Below, one piece after another: positions 42,206 to 51,108 of a DNA stretch of 64,000 nucleotides (position 1 is the first letter of the stretch; every line of letters begins with the position of its first letter). The notes under the pieces were generated by a model, which worked only from the letters and a program-made list of their open reading frames with translations, was not told where the DNA came from and did no database searches. The stretch is from CAVQDV01 sp963711375. GTDB lineage: Bacteria > Pseudomonadota > Gammaproteobacteria > Coxiellales > Coxiellaceae. The position numbers and the translations under genes were made by a program. The stretch is taken from the NCBI GenBank assembly GCA_963711375.1, contig CAVQDV010000005.1:1736001-1800000 (forward strand), written 5' to 3'.

Positions 42206-42652
42206 ATGTCAAAAAGCGTCGAAAACTCAATTGGGTTAAAATTAGTTAAGGTAGTGAAGCTTAAGCGTCACTTTATTGATATTGAAATTAAAGAGCTCGG
42301 ACTTTCGCGTACTCAATGGCAGGTTTTGTTTTGGTTGCAAATTTTGGGTTCCTGCACGCAAAAAGAGCTTTTAGCGAATCTGGACATTGATGCCGGGCAT
42401 CTGGCGAGAGTATTAGAAGAGTTCGAGAAAAATAAATATATTACGCGTTCTCCCTCAAAAGAAGATCGGCGCTCGCTTTTTATTCAAATCACCCCGTACA
42501 CCGAGCAGAAATTGCTTCCAAAAATTGAAAAAGCTATTCACCAAGAAGATACTGTTTTGCTGAAAGGCTTAAAGGCTGATGAGAGAAATCAATTAAAGAA
42601 CCTCCTCAATAAATTAGAAGAAAACCTGAAAAAGGTCTTGGAAAAAGAATAA
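42206..42652 (+). CDS. MarR-family transcriptional repressor
   Basis: 148 residues. Winged-helix core: LSRTQWQVLFWLQILGSCTQ, KELLANLDIDAGHLARVLEE (recognition helix) and ITRSPSKEDRRSLFIQITPY (wing with the conserved D-R-R). Flanking helices form the dimer. The following efflux gene starts immediately after its stop, so it very likely represses its own operon through the palindrome at 42149-42169. Confidence 0.9.
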   Translation: MSKSVENSIGLKLVKVVKLKRHFIDIEIKELGLSRTQWQVLFWLQILGSCTQKELLANLDIDAGHLARVLEEFEKNKYITRSPSKEDRRSLFIQITPYTEQKLLPKIEKAIHQEDTVLLKGLKADERNQLKNLLNKLEENLKKVLEKE

Positions 42653-43882
42653 ATGAAAAAACTCGCCGCCCTTAATTTGTCCGAGAGTCGTATTCAATTA
42701 ATTATTTGGACAGTGCTTTGTTTAATGCCAATTGTCGGAATGGCTGTTGATTTGGTGGCTCCTTCCTTGCCGGCTATTTCTATTGATTTAGGAGTTTCGG
42801 CAAAAATAGCCCAGGATGTCATCTCAATTTATCTGCTAGGTTATGCCCTAGGAAACTTTTTGACAGGATTTTTAACCGATGCTCTAGGAAGAAGGGCTCT
42901 TCTTCGAATGGGATTATTAAGTTTTATCGTGGTTAGTTTATTGCCTGTGCTGTTTCCTCATGCTGGAATACTATTATTATCGCGATTTTTGCAGGGGCTT
43001 ACCATTGGTGGAGTCGCTGTCTTGGCCAGAACCATTATATCCGATATTTTGCCGGCCGATAAATTAGTGCGTTTAGGCACATTAATCGGAACGATGTGGG
43101 GGCTTGGTCCAGTTGTCGGGCCCATTATTGGAGGATATTTACAGTATTACATTGGTTGGAAGGCGGGCTTTTGTTTTTTTGCTATCATTAGCTTGATTGG
43201 TTTTATCGCAGTATTTTTTATCGTTCCTGAAACCCTCCAAATTCGACATTCCTTGAAGCTTAACGTGATTAAGCATAATTTACTTGAAGTCCTAAATCAT
43301 CGATTATTTATGACCATGGTATATCTCATGGGCTTAATGTATTCCCTTCTTATCACGTTTAATACAGCGGGACCATTTTTAATTCAAACCCAATTGCATT
43401 ATTCGCCGGTATTTTTCGGCCATCTAGCGTTTTGTCTAGGAATTGTATTTCTCGCTTCAACTTTTATTTGTCGATATCTTCTAAAAAAATATGTTTTCGA
43501 CCGAGTCTATTTGACTGTCGTAAATACATTTTTGATAATATCCGTCATAAACGTAATAATAAGTTATTTTGTCAGTAACAATATCGTTTTGGTTGCTGTT
43601 GCCAGCGGGCTAATGTTTTTCGCCTGTGGCTTCATTTTCCCACTCTCGATGGGGAAGGGGCTCTCACTCTTTCGTCATATTTCAGGAACCGCGGCCGCCG
43701 TCATGTATTTAATTAACATTCTTATAACAGGTTTAGTCTCATTTTTAGTGGGTTTTGTGAATGTCCAAGGCGCCACGGCATTATTGTGGGTCTATATGCT
43801 TCTATTATTCCTAGGCGCTTTACTCTACTGGAGCCAACGTAGAAGCGCTAAAAATGGGAAACTGATGAATGGCATCTCGTGA
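42653..43882 (+). CDS. Bcr/CflA-type MFS drug exporter
   Basis: 409 residues, 12 TM segments. Family blocks: MAVDLVAPSLPAISIDLGVS (TM1 with the D/E-x-x-x-P-S-L-P pattern), FLTGFLTDALGRRALLRMG (loop 2-3 G-x-x-D-x-x-G-R-R), FLQGLTIGGVAVLARTIISD (TM4-5 with R) and GPVVGPIIGGYL (antiporter motif C). Proton-driven efflux of drugs or small metabolites is expected. Its ATG directly follows the marR stop. After it, 43883-43997 has no gene I can support. Confidence 0.9.
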   Translation: MKKLAALNLSESRIQLIIWTVLCLMPIVGMAVDLVAPSLPAISIDLGVSAKIAQDVISIYLLGYALGNFLTGFLTDALGRRALLRMGLLSFIVVSLLPVLFPHAGILLLSRFLQGLTIGGVAVLARTIISDILPADKLVRLGTLIGTMWGLGPVVGPIIGGYLQYYIGWKAGFCFFAIISLIGFIAVFFIVPETLQIRHSLKLNVIKHNLLEVLNHRLFMTMVYLMGLMYSLLITFNTAGPFLIQTQLHYSPVFFGHLAFCLGIVFLASTFICRYLLKKYVFDRVYLTVVNTFLIISVINVIISYFVSNNIVLVAVASGLMFFACGFIFPLSMGKGLSLFRHISGTAAAVMYLINILITGLVSFLVGFVNVQGATALLWVYMLLLFLGALLYWSQRRSAKNGKLMNGIS

Positions 43883-43997
43883 TTCTTTAAAGTTAAGGTT
43901 CTCTGCAAAACATTTATCCCTACAGCACCACGTAGATGCTATCAGCTAAGCTTTTGGCTGGATATCCGTTTTTTTACGCATTTTCTATCTTTTTGTT

Positions 43998-44165
43998 TTA
44001 ATATATTTTTTTCCAGAATCTTTCCCCAAATCCAGAAAAACCGATTTTGGGGATATAAAACGAACAGGGCCCAAACTGGTCTAGAGGTTCCGTTCTAAGC
44101 CACTGCTCAAATCTATTTAATTCATCAGTGGCATAATTGATTTCTGTCCCTTCGAAAAATTTTGT
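43998..44165 (-). other. In-frame 55-codon extension after the stop of the 1166-aa gene
   Basis: Directly after the TAG at 44166-44168 the same frame stays open: TKFFEGTEINYATDELNRF, then EQWLRTEPLDQFGPCSFYIP and KIGFSGFGERFWKKIY before TAA. The composition looks like real protein. Either the TAG is a recent nonsense mutation, or it is read through, or this is a separate relic. Confidence 0.45.
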
Positions 44166-47100
44166 CTACCCAATCAGTTTTGCGGGTCCTGAGGAATGAC
44201 GTTGGTGAGTCCTCAATTCTCTTTTAACGGCATCTCTATTTTCAATAGGCTTCACAATTTCTTCTACCACGTTTTCCTGAACTGTGGGCGAATGCCTAGG
44301 ATCAAAAAATCGGATATTAGATTTAGTTTTCTGGTTTGCAGTATGTTTGTCGAATTCTTTTTCAAGCTTTTCTGATTTTTTCTGAGCCTGCACGTTCTCT
44401 GCTTTAAGTGTTTGAAGCTCACGTTTTTGTTCCGCTGACTCCAGTTCCAATTGTCTGATTCTTTCTTCAGCTTGCTTCATATTCAGGAGCATTCTTCCCA
44501 TTTCTGTTTGAATTTGAATGATAGTCTGCATCATAGCTTCCGAAGATGAGGAAATATCTGATTCAAGCACTTTTGAACGGGACGATGCAGGGTCCGCTTT
44601 TATACTCTCAGGCGGAAGTGCTAAGGGCTCTGACAGTGTGGGCAGGTTTGGTCCAAACGTATCGGAAGGGGGCAATGCAGGACCTTCCTCTAAATCTAAG
44701 GGCCCTGAAGATGAAACAATCTCTGCTTCGGGCGTATTTGAAGTGGGTAATGCAGCATCCTTTTCTAGGTCCCCAGCCGGAGGAGCCGAGGGCATTGGAG
44801 CTTGATTACTTTCGACTGCCTTCACTTCCTCTGAAGCCAAAGCCGCGGGCGGTGCCGAAAAAAGACTCAGCGCTTTGGTAATAGGATCGAAAAATTCACT
44901 TTCTCTTGCTAGATTATTTAAACGCTTTGAGTAATTAATTAATTGCATAGCCTCTTGGCAAATAAGCATCAAAGTTTTAGAACTCTCTTTTTCTAACAGA
45001 GAACTTAGGGTTTTCAAAAATGCTGCCATTCCATTTTCCATAATAGTGGTCATAGCCGGATTTTTTAGCTCTGGAGGATATTCCTCTTTTAGCACCATCG
45101 AGACAAAATCTTCGGTCCATTCTCCAGCGCACAGTTTCGCCGCTAATTTCAAGCTATTTTCAACTTTAGTATCTAACACAGTCACTTGATTATTGTCGTT
45201 GTTATTATTTTTAGGCTCTCCTGGATTTTTAAACCAAACAATTCCTGAATACAGCAAAATTCGAGCAAAATTTTGGGATAAATTTGAAATATGTTTCAGC
45301 CAAGCTCCAGCCTGAGACATGGGAGTTTTGGTTTTTTTATCCATGGAACTTGCTTTAGAAATTTGCTGATTTATTTCTTCGACACTTGCGGCTATTTCGG
45401 CTTCTACCTCACACATGATTTTAGTAAAACCGTCAAAAACAGCTAAGCCGATGGGATTTTTAGCCACAGCTAACTTAAAATAGTGCTCTATTTCAGAAGC
45501 ATTTGCTAATTGAATAATCTGCCGCTTGAAGTGAGTTCCCTCAGAGGATTTAGCATCCAGAAACAAGCGAACATTTGCAAACAGATTGAGACTCTGGAGA
45601 TCTGCACACTTTTTAAGTGAAGAATGCGCCTCCAAATCTGCCACTTGCCTATCTAAAAGCTTAGTAGACTTCAATTTTTGGTTTGCATAAATATCACAAA
45701 TTCTTTTTTGATCTTCAAAATTTGATGAATAAAATAGGTCGAGAAAATAGGTGGAAACCTTTTTCCAAAATTCTTCATAACCTTTCATTTTATTAATTAA
45801 TCCTTGCCAATAATCGGTACCCAGGAAATTTTTTTTAAGTGGTAGTTGCTGAGCGAGTTTAAATAAATCAAGATCAGTATATACTTGGTCATTTTGGACC
45901 CAATTTTGGACGATCTTTTCATAGGACTTAAGAAAGCAAGCTCCCGCATTTTTCAAGTCTCTTTTTCCTGTAAAAGCCTCGCCCTTGAGATAATCCCATT
46001 TCCACGAACTCTTATGATACCTTCCCCCAATGGCACTAATCATGTTCAAGGCCTCATCAAATTTTTCAACGTTTATAAAAGCCTCAATCATGAGGACTGG
46101 GCTTTCATTAACTAATATCAAAGGGTCTTTTGATTGCTCCAAAAATTTGGGATAGGCATTAGCCGATTCAAGCCATTTTTCCAGACTTAGAAAACACTGA
46201 ATTAATCCGGAATACGATTCTGCAAGGGCTAAATTTTTTCCATTCATCGCAGAAGAATTTTCTAAGAGCACTATATTTTCCAGAAAGTGCGGTATAGCCT
46301 CCAGATATTTTCCCTCCTTTTTAAATGATTTGGCTACCTCAAGTTGCTCATCGGCCGATTTAACTTTAATTGAGTTCAAAAAACCTCGTCTCCTAGGTGG
46401 ATCCATATTTAAACTGAGAATGCTCCTAAGATCGGCGTCGGTTTTATCTTTAATTGCTAATAAGGCCCGAAATCCAGGCTTAATAAGCCAGGATTTTTTG
46501 AGCGCGTCGCTAGCAAAAAGGCGAAGCAAAAAATCACGAAAATTATCGTCATAAATTTTTTTTAATATTCCTATTGGAGCATTCTCATTAAGATTTATAA
46601 ATGTTTCAGATATAAATTTACGATCCTGAATATTTTGATCGCTAATAAATAGAAGACTTTGAAGAATAATTTCCCTATAAATAGGCACGTAACGATATTG
46701 AAGTGAATTTTCATCTGTAGGAATTAGTTTATTCATTTTATCGGCGAGCGAACGAAATAAGGTATCATTTCCCCCTTTTATAACTTTCCTATAGTACATT
46801 ATGTCCAGAATATTTTTCGCTTCACTTGATTCATGAGCTCGACAAAAATAAATTGCTAAAAGAACTAATGTTTCATTTTCTAGGTGGGTATCTGGCTTTA
46901 TATAAGAAGAGTAGTTCTGGAACCCAATAAAGTTAAGTTTCTTTATGAAATAATTTATTTCATATTCCTGAAAAGGAAATAATCTTGCATAAGAATTAAG
47001 AAGAAATTCCGTTTCCATTTTTGTCCTTTCTTTTGCATTAATATTCTCAAAAATAGTACTCGCTTCTGTCCAATATTTTTTGGCGATTTCGGGATATTTT

Positions 47101-47666
47101 CCCTCGATGTCGTAGGCCAGTTGATAACAATAAAAAGCTAGAGTTCGCCAGTCATTTGCTTCTAAGTTGCGGACTGAAATATTATCGAGTAAGGTAATAG
47201 GCGTATCTTCCTGCTCTAAGAGCTCAACTAAATTTTGATGTTTATTGATATAGGCATAAAATGCAGGGCTTACTCCCAACCGGTTAGGTTGAATCAATTT
47301 CTCTCGCTTATTTTCAAAAAAATCCGCTTTCCCTAGGGCCGCTTTGATATGAGCCAATGTGATATCGGAATCTTCAAAGCCTTGCTCAAAAAATTTTTCG
47401 AGATATTCAAGTATTGGCTTATGATTTCTCGAATGATACAAAACATCACCAATGCCATTTCCACTTAAGAGAACTTGTTTATTAAGCAACCACTCCACGG
47501 CAAACAATTTTCCACTGCGGGCTGCCTCGGTCAAAGGCGAATGCTGCTCAATATTTAGAACATTGAGGTCGAGCAGCTGCCCCTTTTCTAAACTCACTCG
47601 TATCTGAAATGTCTCCAGGTTAGTGGCATCCTTTAAAATCTCAAATATCCGCATCTCGCACCCCAT
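44166..47666 (-). CDS. Ankyrin/helical-repeat/coiled-coil protein, effector-like
   Basis: 1166 residues, no signal peptide or TM segment. The N-terminal 100 residues hold two ankyrin-like repeats (HSPLTEAARSGKLFAVEWLL). Residues 170-700 are alpha-helical TPR/SEL-like repeats (VAKSFKKEGKYLEAIPHFLE, FKLAQQLPLKKNF). Residues 940-1050 are Pro/Ser/Glu-rich linker (APMPSAPPAGDLEKDAALP). Residues 1060-1140 are a strong coiled coil (ILMNMKQ-type heptads, AEERIRQLELESAEQKRELQ). This modular eukaryote-like build is typical of host-directed proteins of Legionellales; the function is not recognised. ATG 47654 is an alternative start. See the in-frame extension after its stop. Confidence 0.75.
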   Translation of the reverse strand: MGCEMRIFEILKDATNLETFQIRVSLEKGQLLDLNVLNIEQHSPLTEAARSGKLFAVEWLLNKQVLLSGNGIGDVLYHSRNHKPILEYLEKFFEQGFEDSDITLAHIKAALGKADFFENKREKLIQPNRLGVSPAFYAYINKHQNLVELLEQEDTPITLLDNISVRNLEANDWRTLAFYCYQLAYDIEGKYPEIAKKYWTEASTIFENINAKERTKMETEFLLNSYARLFPFQEYEINYFIKKLNFIGFQNYSSYIKPDTHLENETLVLLAIYFCRAHESSEAKNILDIMYYRKVIKGGNDTLFRSLADKMNKLIPTDENSLQYRYVPIYREIILQSLLFISDQNIQDRKFISETFINLNENAPIGILKKIYDDNFRDFLLRLFASDALKKSWLIKPGFRALLAIKDKTDADLRSILSLNMDPPRRRGFLNSIKVKSADEQLEVAKSFKKEGKYLEAIPHFLENIVLLENSSAMNGKNLALAESYSGLIQCFLSLEKWLESANAYPKFLEQSKDPLILVNESPVLMIEAFINVEKFDEALNMISAIGGRYHKSSWKWDYLKGEAFTGKRDLKNAGACFLKSYEKIVQNWVQNDQVYTDLDLFKLAQQLPLKKNFLGTDYWQGLINKMKGYEEFWKKVSTYFLDLFYSSNFEDQKRICDIYANQKLKSTKLLDRQVADLEAHSSLKKCADLQSLNLFANVRLFLDAKSSEGTHFKRQIIQLANASEIEHYFKLAVAKNPIGLAVFDGFTKIMCEVEAEIAASVEEINQQISKASSMDKKTKTPMSQAGAWLKHISNLSQNFARILLYSGIVWFKNPGEPKNNNNDNNQVTVLDTKVENSLKLAAKLCAGEWTEDFVSMVLKEEYPPELKNPAMTTIMENGMAAFLKTLSSLLEKESSKTLMLICQEAMQLINYSKRLNNLARESEFFDPITKALSLFSAPPAALASEEVKAVESNQAPMPSAPPAGDLEKDAALPTSNTPEAEIVSSSGPLDLEEGPALPPSDTFGPNLPTLSEPLALPPESIKADPASSRSKVLESDISSSSEAMMQTIIQIQTEMGRMLLNMKQAEERIRQLELESAEQKRELQTLKAENVQAQKKSEKLEKEFDKHTANQKTKSNIRFFDPRHSPTVQENVVEEIVKPIENRDAVKRELRTHQRHSSGPAKLIG

Positions 47667-47769
47667 CGTTCGTTAATCAATATTTACAATGAACAGTGTT
47701 AGAATATCGGGACTTTGATGATCGTGATAATCAATTTTTTTTATTGCATCGATAGTTAATATCTATCGA

Positions 47770-47996
47770 ATGGAAGCTGCGCCTTTAACAGCTAGTTTTT
47801 CGGCAACGGCATTCATCGTCATTTTCCTATGGGAAGTTTCTTATGCCGTAACCTTAGTATAGGATCTTCTAATAGAAAATGAGAATTGAAAAGCCATCTA
47901 TCATTGCCGCGAAATTACATTGCAGTATTTTAGCTGTATTGGCTTGATTAAATAAGTTAGTTTAATAAACTGCAGTGACTGAGGTAAGATTAATCA
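47770..47996 (-). repeat. Duplicated hydrolase 5' region, copy A (contains dead gene start)
   Basis: Positions 47796-47996 match 49063-49295 (copy B) with scattered substitutions and a gap of about 30 bases. Copy A includes ATG-ACG-ATG and about 17 codons read MNAVAEKLAVKG before a stop, the remains of a second alpha/beta hydrolase start. It may now supply the promoter of the 1166-aa gene, which starts about 100 bases farther on. The rest of the 520-base gap 47667-48186 holds only the small ORF at 48024. Confidence 0.7.
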
Positions 47997-48023
47997 CAAA
48001 AGAATCTTTTTGAAAAGGTTAAA

Positions 48024-48161
48024 ATGTGCATTTTTGCATTTTTTCCAAAGGAGATTATTGAAGACCCACGGTTTTTATTCCTAACCTATCCCTCTTTATT
48101 AAATCAATTATTGGAGGACATTGAGAAGGAGCTTCATCCACGATTTTGTTTGGTGTTGTAA
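48024..48161 (+). CDS. Possible 45-residue peptide, or gene fragment
   Basis: ATG 48024 with AAAAGG five bases upstream opens 45 codons: MCIFAFFPKEIIEDPRFLF, then LTYPSLLNQLLEDIEKEL ending HPRFCLVL. No homologue recognised. Good ribosome site but very short; it may be the start of a truncated gene. Confidence 0.25.
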   Translation: MCIFAFFPKEIIEDPRFLFLTYPSLLNQLLEDIEKELHPRFCLVL

Positions 48162-48186
48162 AGAGTGGGCTAAAAAAATAATAATT

Positions 48187-49083
48187 TTAAAGGCATTGAG
48201 CCAGAAAATGCCTCAGCACATGAAGATAGCGTTCGGGCTCTTCGAGATGAGACATATGAGAGCTTTTTTCAAATATTTCTAGCTGGGCATTTGGTATTTG
48301 TTGACGATAGATTTCTAAAGTAGTTGGTCTCGGAGCATCATGGCGTCCACAGGTTATTAATACTGGCAGCGATAGATTTTTTAATTCTGATGATTTATCG
48401 AATGCGGAAATTCGACCATCTGGGTGCCTTGGGCCGCTTCCCCATAAAATACGGCGTAATTTCTCGTTGGCGCTTTTTAATCCGGAAATTATTGCATCTG
48501 GCAGGGTATCAAGCCGGCATAAATATTCTCGACCGTATGCCGTTCGAGCCGCATAATATTCAGGGGAAGTGAGATTGCCATTTTTTTCAGATTCAAAAAT
48601 TACGTTTCGAAATTGTTCTGGCATTATTTTAACGAGTTCTACAGAGTCTTCTGCCGATTTAGCCGCACTGATTAAAGGGCTTGCCAGTGTTAGGCTCATA
48701 ATTCCAGAAGATTTTTTTAATGTGTGTTCTAAAGCAAGTGCAGCTCCCCAGGAATGTCCGAATAAATGCACTTTTTCTAAACCGAGCGCATTTCGAACGT
48801 GTTCGACCTCTTCTACAAATCTTGGTAAATGCCACAGATTATCATCTTCAGGTTTATCAGATTCGCCGCATCCTAATTGATCATAAAAAATAACAGGACG
48901 TTCAGTGGCCAAAGAGGCTAAGTTTTCCAAATAAACATGCGGGACAGTGGGGCCACCATGTAAAATCAATAGGGGAATATTTCCTCGAGAGTTTTCGGTG
49001 AAAACTTTCTTATAAAAAACCTCACCACCTTTAACGGTAACTTTTCCGGTTTCATTAAGGACTTTTTCGGCAACGGAATGCAT
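48187..49083 (-). CDS. Alpha/beta hydrolase, proline-iminopeptidase-like (S33)
   Basis: 298 residues. LLILHGGPTVPHVYLENL is the oxyanion HGGP block, HLFGHSWGAALALEH the nucleophile elbow (Ser), GRHDAPRPTT carries the Asp and SSHMSHLEEPE the His. HGGP plus GHSWG is typical of S33 prolyl aminopeptidases and related hydrolases; the substrate cannot be assigned. Start 49083 has AGGA eight bases upstream; ATG 49089 is too close to it. The 5' region is duplicated at 47770-47996. Confidence 0.85.
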   Translation of the reverse strand: MHSVAEKVLNETGKVTVKGGEVFYKKVFTENSRGNIPLLILHGGPTVPHVYLENLASLATERPVIFYDQLGCGESDKPEDDNLWHLPRFVEEVEHVRNALGLEKVHLFGHSWGAALALEHTLKKSSGIMSLTLASPLISAAKSAEDSVELVKIMPEQFRNVIFESEKNGNLTSPEYYAARTAYGREYLCRLDTLPDAIISGLKSANEKLRRILWGSGPRHPDGRISAFDKSSELKNLSLPVLITCGRHDAPRPTTLEIYRQQIPNAQLEIFEKSSHMSHLEEPERYLHVLRHFLAQCL

Positions 49084-49295
49084 CGTCATTTTCCTATGGG
49101 AAGTTTGTCACGCCGCAATCTTAGCATAGGATCTTCTAATTGAAAATGAGAAATGAAAAGCCAACTATCTGGCAAGGAGGCAATTGGATCTTATATCCAT
49201 CATTGCCGCGAAATTACACTACAGTATTTTAGCTGGAATGGCTTGATTAAATTAGTTATTTTAAAAAACTGCAGTGACTGAGGTAAGATTAATCA
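49063..49295 (-). repeat. Duplicated hydrolase 5' region, copy B (with the living gene)
   Basis: Partner of 47796-47996. It includes the first codons of the hydrolase, its ribosome site and promoter region, and ends at the DUF190 stop. Relative to copy A it carries about 30 extra bases near 49163-49198. Confidence 0.7.
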
Positions 49296-49591
49296 TTGGC
49301 TTTGGCTTCCCAAAAAACGATGTGCTCTGGCTTTAGGATTTCGCTTAAGTGGTTTATGGCGGAATCCGTCTTTTCTTTACTGTCAAAAAATTCGATAACC
49401 AGGGGCAAATTTAAAGAAATATCCAGTAATGAAGAGGTGTGAGTGCCCGTTTCACCGAAACCACTAATAGCGCGAAAAACGCTAATACCACGAATTTTCG
49501 CCTCAGTTTGTAAATAGCTCACGATGCTGTTCAGTAGCTTCGACGATTCCGTAATATAAACTCTAACGACGATCACATTGGCTATTTTCAT
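49289..49591 (-). CDS. DUF190-family protein linked to fluoride channel
   Basis: 100 residues, PII-like small protein: VIVVRVYITESSKLLNSIVS, IRGISVFRAISGFGETGTHT (with conserved G-x-x-G/H), LPLVIEFFDSKEKTDSAINH. DUF190 genes commonly sit next to crcB; a regulatory or nucleotide-binding role is assumed from the PII-like fold. It overlaps the crcB stop by four bases, so translation is coupled. Confidence 0.85.
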   Translation of the reverse strand: MKIANVIVVRVYITESSKLLNSIVSYLQTEAKIRGISVFRAISGFGETGTHTSSLLDISLNLPLVIEFFDSKEKTDSAINHLSEILKPEHIVFWEAKAND

Positions 49592-49965
49592 AGTTCTCTA
49601 CCTCCTAGTAAACCAATCCATGTTGCAAAGATGCATAAAATAAAGCTGAGAAAAATATTTAAAGAGGCGGGAACCCAAGCGCCATTTTCGAAAAGATTGA
49701 GGGTTTCTATCGAAAAAGAAGAGAAGGTGGTATAGCCGCCTAATAAGCCAATCAATAAAAAGGCTCGCAATTGCGGAGCTTCTCCCGCAAAGCGATCTAC
49801 GAGCAGAGCAAAAAGGAAGCCCATCAAAAAACATCCGCTCACATTAACGACCAGGGTTCCGTAGGGAAATTGACGGCCTAGTACAAAATAAATGCCATTG
49901 GAAATCCAATAGCGAAAAGCCCCGCCAAGGCCCGCACCTAAAAAAATCAGCAAAGTGTTTGTCAT
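49588..49965 (-). CDS. crcB: Fluoride-selective channel CrcB/Fluc
   Basis: 125 residues, four TM segments, dual-topology dimer channel expelling fluoride. Signature: GAGLGGAFRYWIS (start), FPYGTLVVNVSGCFLMGFL (conserved G-T-x-x-x-N), RAFLLIGLLGGYTTFSSFSIE (conserved G-x-x-T-F-S-S-F with the sodium-binding break). ATG 49965 has GGTGGA seven bases upstream; the GTG at 49977 is less likely. I searched the 230 bases upstream for a fluoride riboswitch and saw none. Confidence 0.93.
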   Translation of the reverse strand: MTNTLLIFLGAGLGGAFRYWISNGIYFVLGRQFPYGTLVVNVSGCFLMGFLFALLVDRFAGEAPQLRAFLLIGLLGGYTTFSSFSIETLNLFENGAWVPASLNIFLSFILCIFATWIGLLGGREL

Positions 49966-50195
49966 CCTAATTTCCACCGTGAGCTCTATTCTATGATACA
50001 GGACAAGAGGAGCTTTTTAAATCGCTAAAGTTATTATTAACACGACAACTTATTAGTCTTTTGTAGGCCTACCGACACTCACAAATGCCCGATAAAAGCT
50101 GCCAATTCATAGGGAGGATGAATGCGTCTATGATGCGTCGCGTTTCAGCTTGAATTATTGAGACTTACAGATTTTTTTTGCTCAGATTTTCAAGA

Positions 50196-50438
50196 TCAAT
50201 GTCGGAGTGGTCTTCTGTAGTGTCGGATTTTTCGAAGTCGTAAAAGATAACCAACAAATAAAAAACCCAAGCCCAATAAATGAATGGACACTTGAGTTTC
50301 TAAAGCTTCCGGGGCATTAAAACAAATTGGTTTTTTTGCGTTATACTCTTTTAGCAGCTTTATAATCGAGAGGCCGGTATTTAAAGGCTTGTCGTTAATG
50401 CCCTTCATTTGTTCAGCGCTATCCAGGAAAAAAATCAA
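50196..50438 (-). CDS. Possible small membrane-anchored peptide
   Basis: Up to 80 codons with one hydrophobic segment (IHLLGLGFLFVGYLL) followed by a basic tail (RLRKIRHYRRPLRH), the order of a single-pass inner-membrane protein. The internal start MKGINDKPLNTG gives about 70 residues. No good ribosome site, no homologue recognised. Confidence 0.3.
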   Translation of the reverse strand: MIFFLDSAEQMKGINDKPLNTGLSIIKLLKEYNAKKPICFNAPEALETQVSIHLLGLGFLFVGYLLRLRKIRHYRRPLRH

Positions 50439-50678
50439 GAATTATTTGGGCCGCTTTATAAGGCGTTCGCGAAACAAAAAGTTTCCATCTTCTTTCGTTA
50501 TCAATAAAAAAATTTATATTCAATTGGAAGATAACTCTAGCACATCCAGACGAAGAATAAGGGTCAAATTGATTGAAATACTGGCACTAACCTGCTCTTA
50601 AGAAAAATGAGTGCTGGAGGAGACTGAAAGGGAGGTTCCAAGCTTTCTAGCTTGGTTTAACGGAGAGGAATAATTAGC
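50439..50678. other. Intergenic stretch without recognisable gene
   Basis: Between the possible small peptide and the tRNA promoter I see no supported ORF, RNA or repeat. Confidence 0.4.
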
Positions 50679-50707
50679 TTGACATGAGTCCCTAAGCTCC
50701 ATAGAAT
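50679..50707 (+). promoter_or_regulatory. Promoter of the tRNA-Ala/tRNA-Glu operon
   Basis: Consensus TTGACA (50679-50684), 17-base spacer, TAGAAT (50702-50707). The sequence after the -10 (TTGCGCTCC) is GC-rich like the discriminator of stable-RNA promoters under stringent control. Transcription should start near 50714, 19 bases before tRNA-Ala. Confidence 0.8.
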
Positions 50708-50732
50708 TTGCGCTCCGATAGAGATTAGCCCT

Positions 50733-50808
<76 letters not shown>

Positions 50809-50823
50809 AACGTTTTCTATCGC

Positions 50824-50899
50824 GTCCCCATCGTCTAGAGGCCTAGGACATTGCCCTTTCACGGCAGTAACAGGGGTTCGAATCCCCTTGGGGACGCCA
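50824..50899 (+). tRNA. tRNA-Glu (TTC)
   Basis: 76 bases with encoded CCA. Acceptor GTCCCCA/TGGGGAC, anticodon loop CTTTCAC (anticodon TTC), T-arm GGGGTTCGAATCCCC. Its charging enzyme gltX is at 13255. No clear terminator follows. Confidence 0.95.
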
Positions 50900-51005
50900 T
50901 CTTTTTCAATAGTTTAGCGTCGAGACCTCCTCGCCCACTTCAAATTTAGGTAAGTTTTAGGTAAAACTAGGGTTTGGATCTTGCCTCAATCAAATATAAA
51001 TTCAG

Positions 51006-51026
51006 TTATCCGGCATTTCCGGATAA
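51006..51026 (+). promoter_or_regulatory. Palindrome upstream of the RhuM-Doc gene
   Basis: TTATCCGG-CATTT-CCGGATAA is a perfect 8-bp-arm inverted repeat, overlapped by CGGCA/TGCCG arms (51012-51032). It lies about 80 bases before ATG 51109 and is the only strong symmetry in the leader. Candidate operator for the RhuM DNA-binding domain. Confidence 0.45.
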
Positions 51027-51108
51027 TTGCCGAATTTTACGTATTAATCCCCATTTTTTATTTTGTGATAAGATGGTCGGCTTCAATTGAATGAGGGAGG
51101 AGGAAATC

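Noticed and set aside
42653..43882. Reading the MarR-linked MFS gene as a specific named drug pump
   Set aside because: Bcr/CflA family membership is clear, but nothing in the sequence indicates a substrate, so no gene symbol was assigned.
44518..44881. Open frames on the plus strand inside the 1166-aa gene
   Set aside because: They are antisense shadows of the Pro/Ser/Glu-rich linker, with low-complexity translations and no ribosome sites.
49978..50195. Fluoride riboswitch upstream of crcB
   Set aside because: The conserved crcB-motif elements (GGNGAUGG, the pseudoknot and CUGAUGGCUCCUAC-like segment) are not seen on the minus strand.
50389..50601. 70-codon plus-strand frame before the tRNAs
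   Set aside because: No ribosome site and no recognisable protein character.
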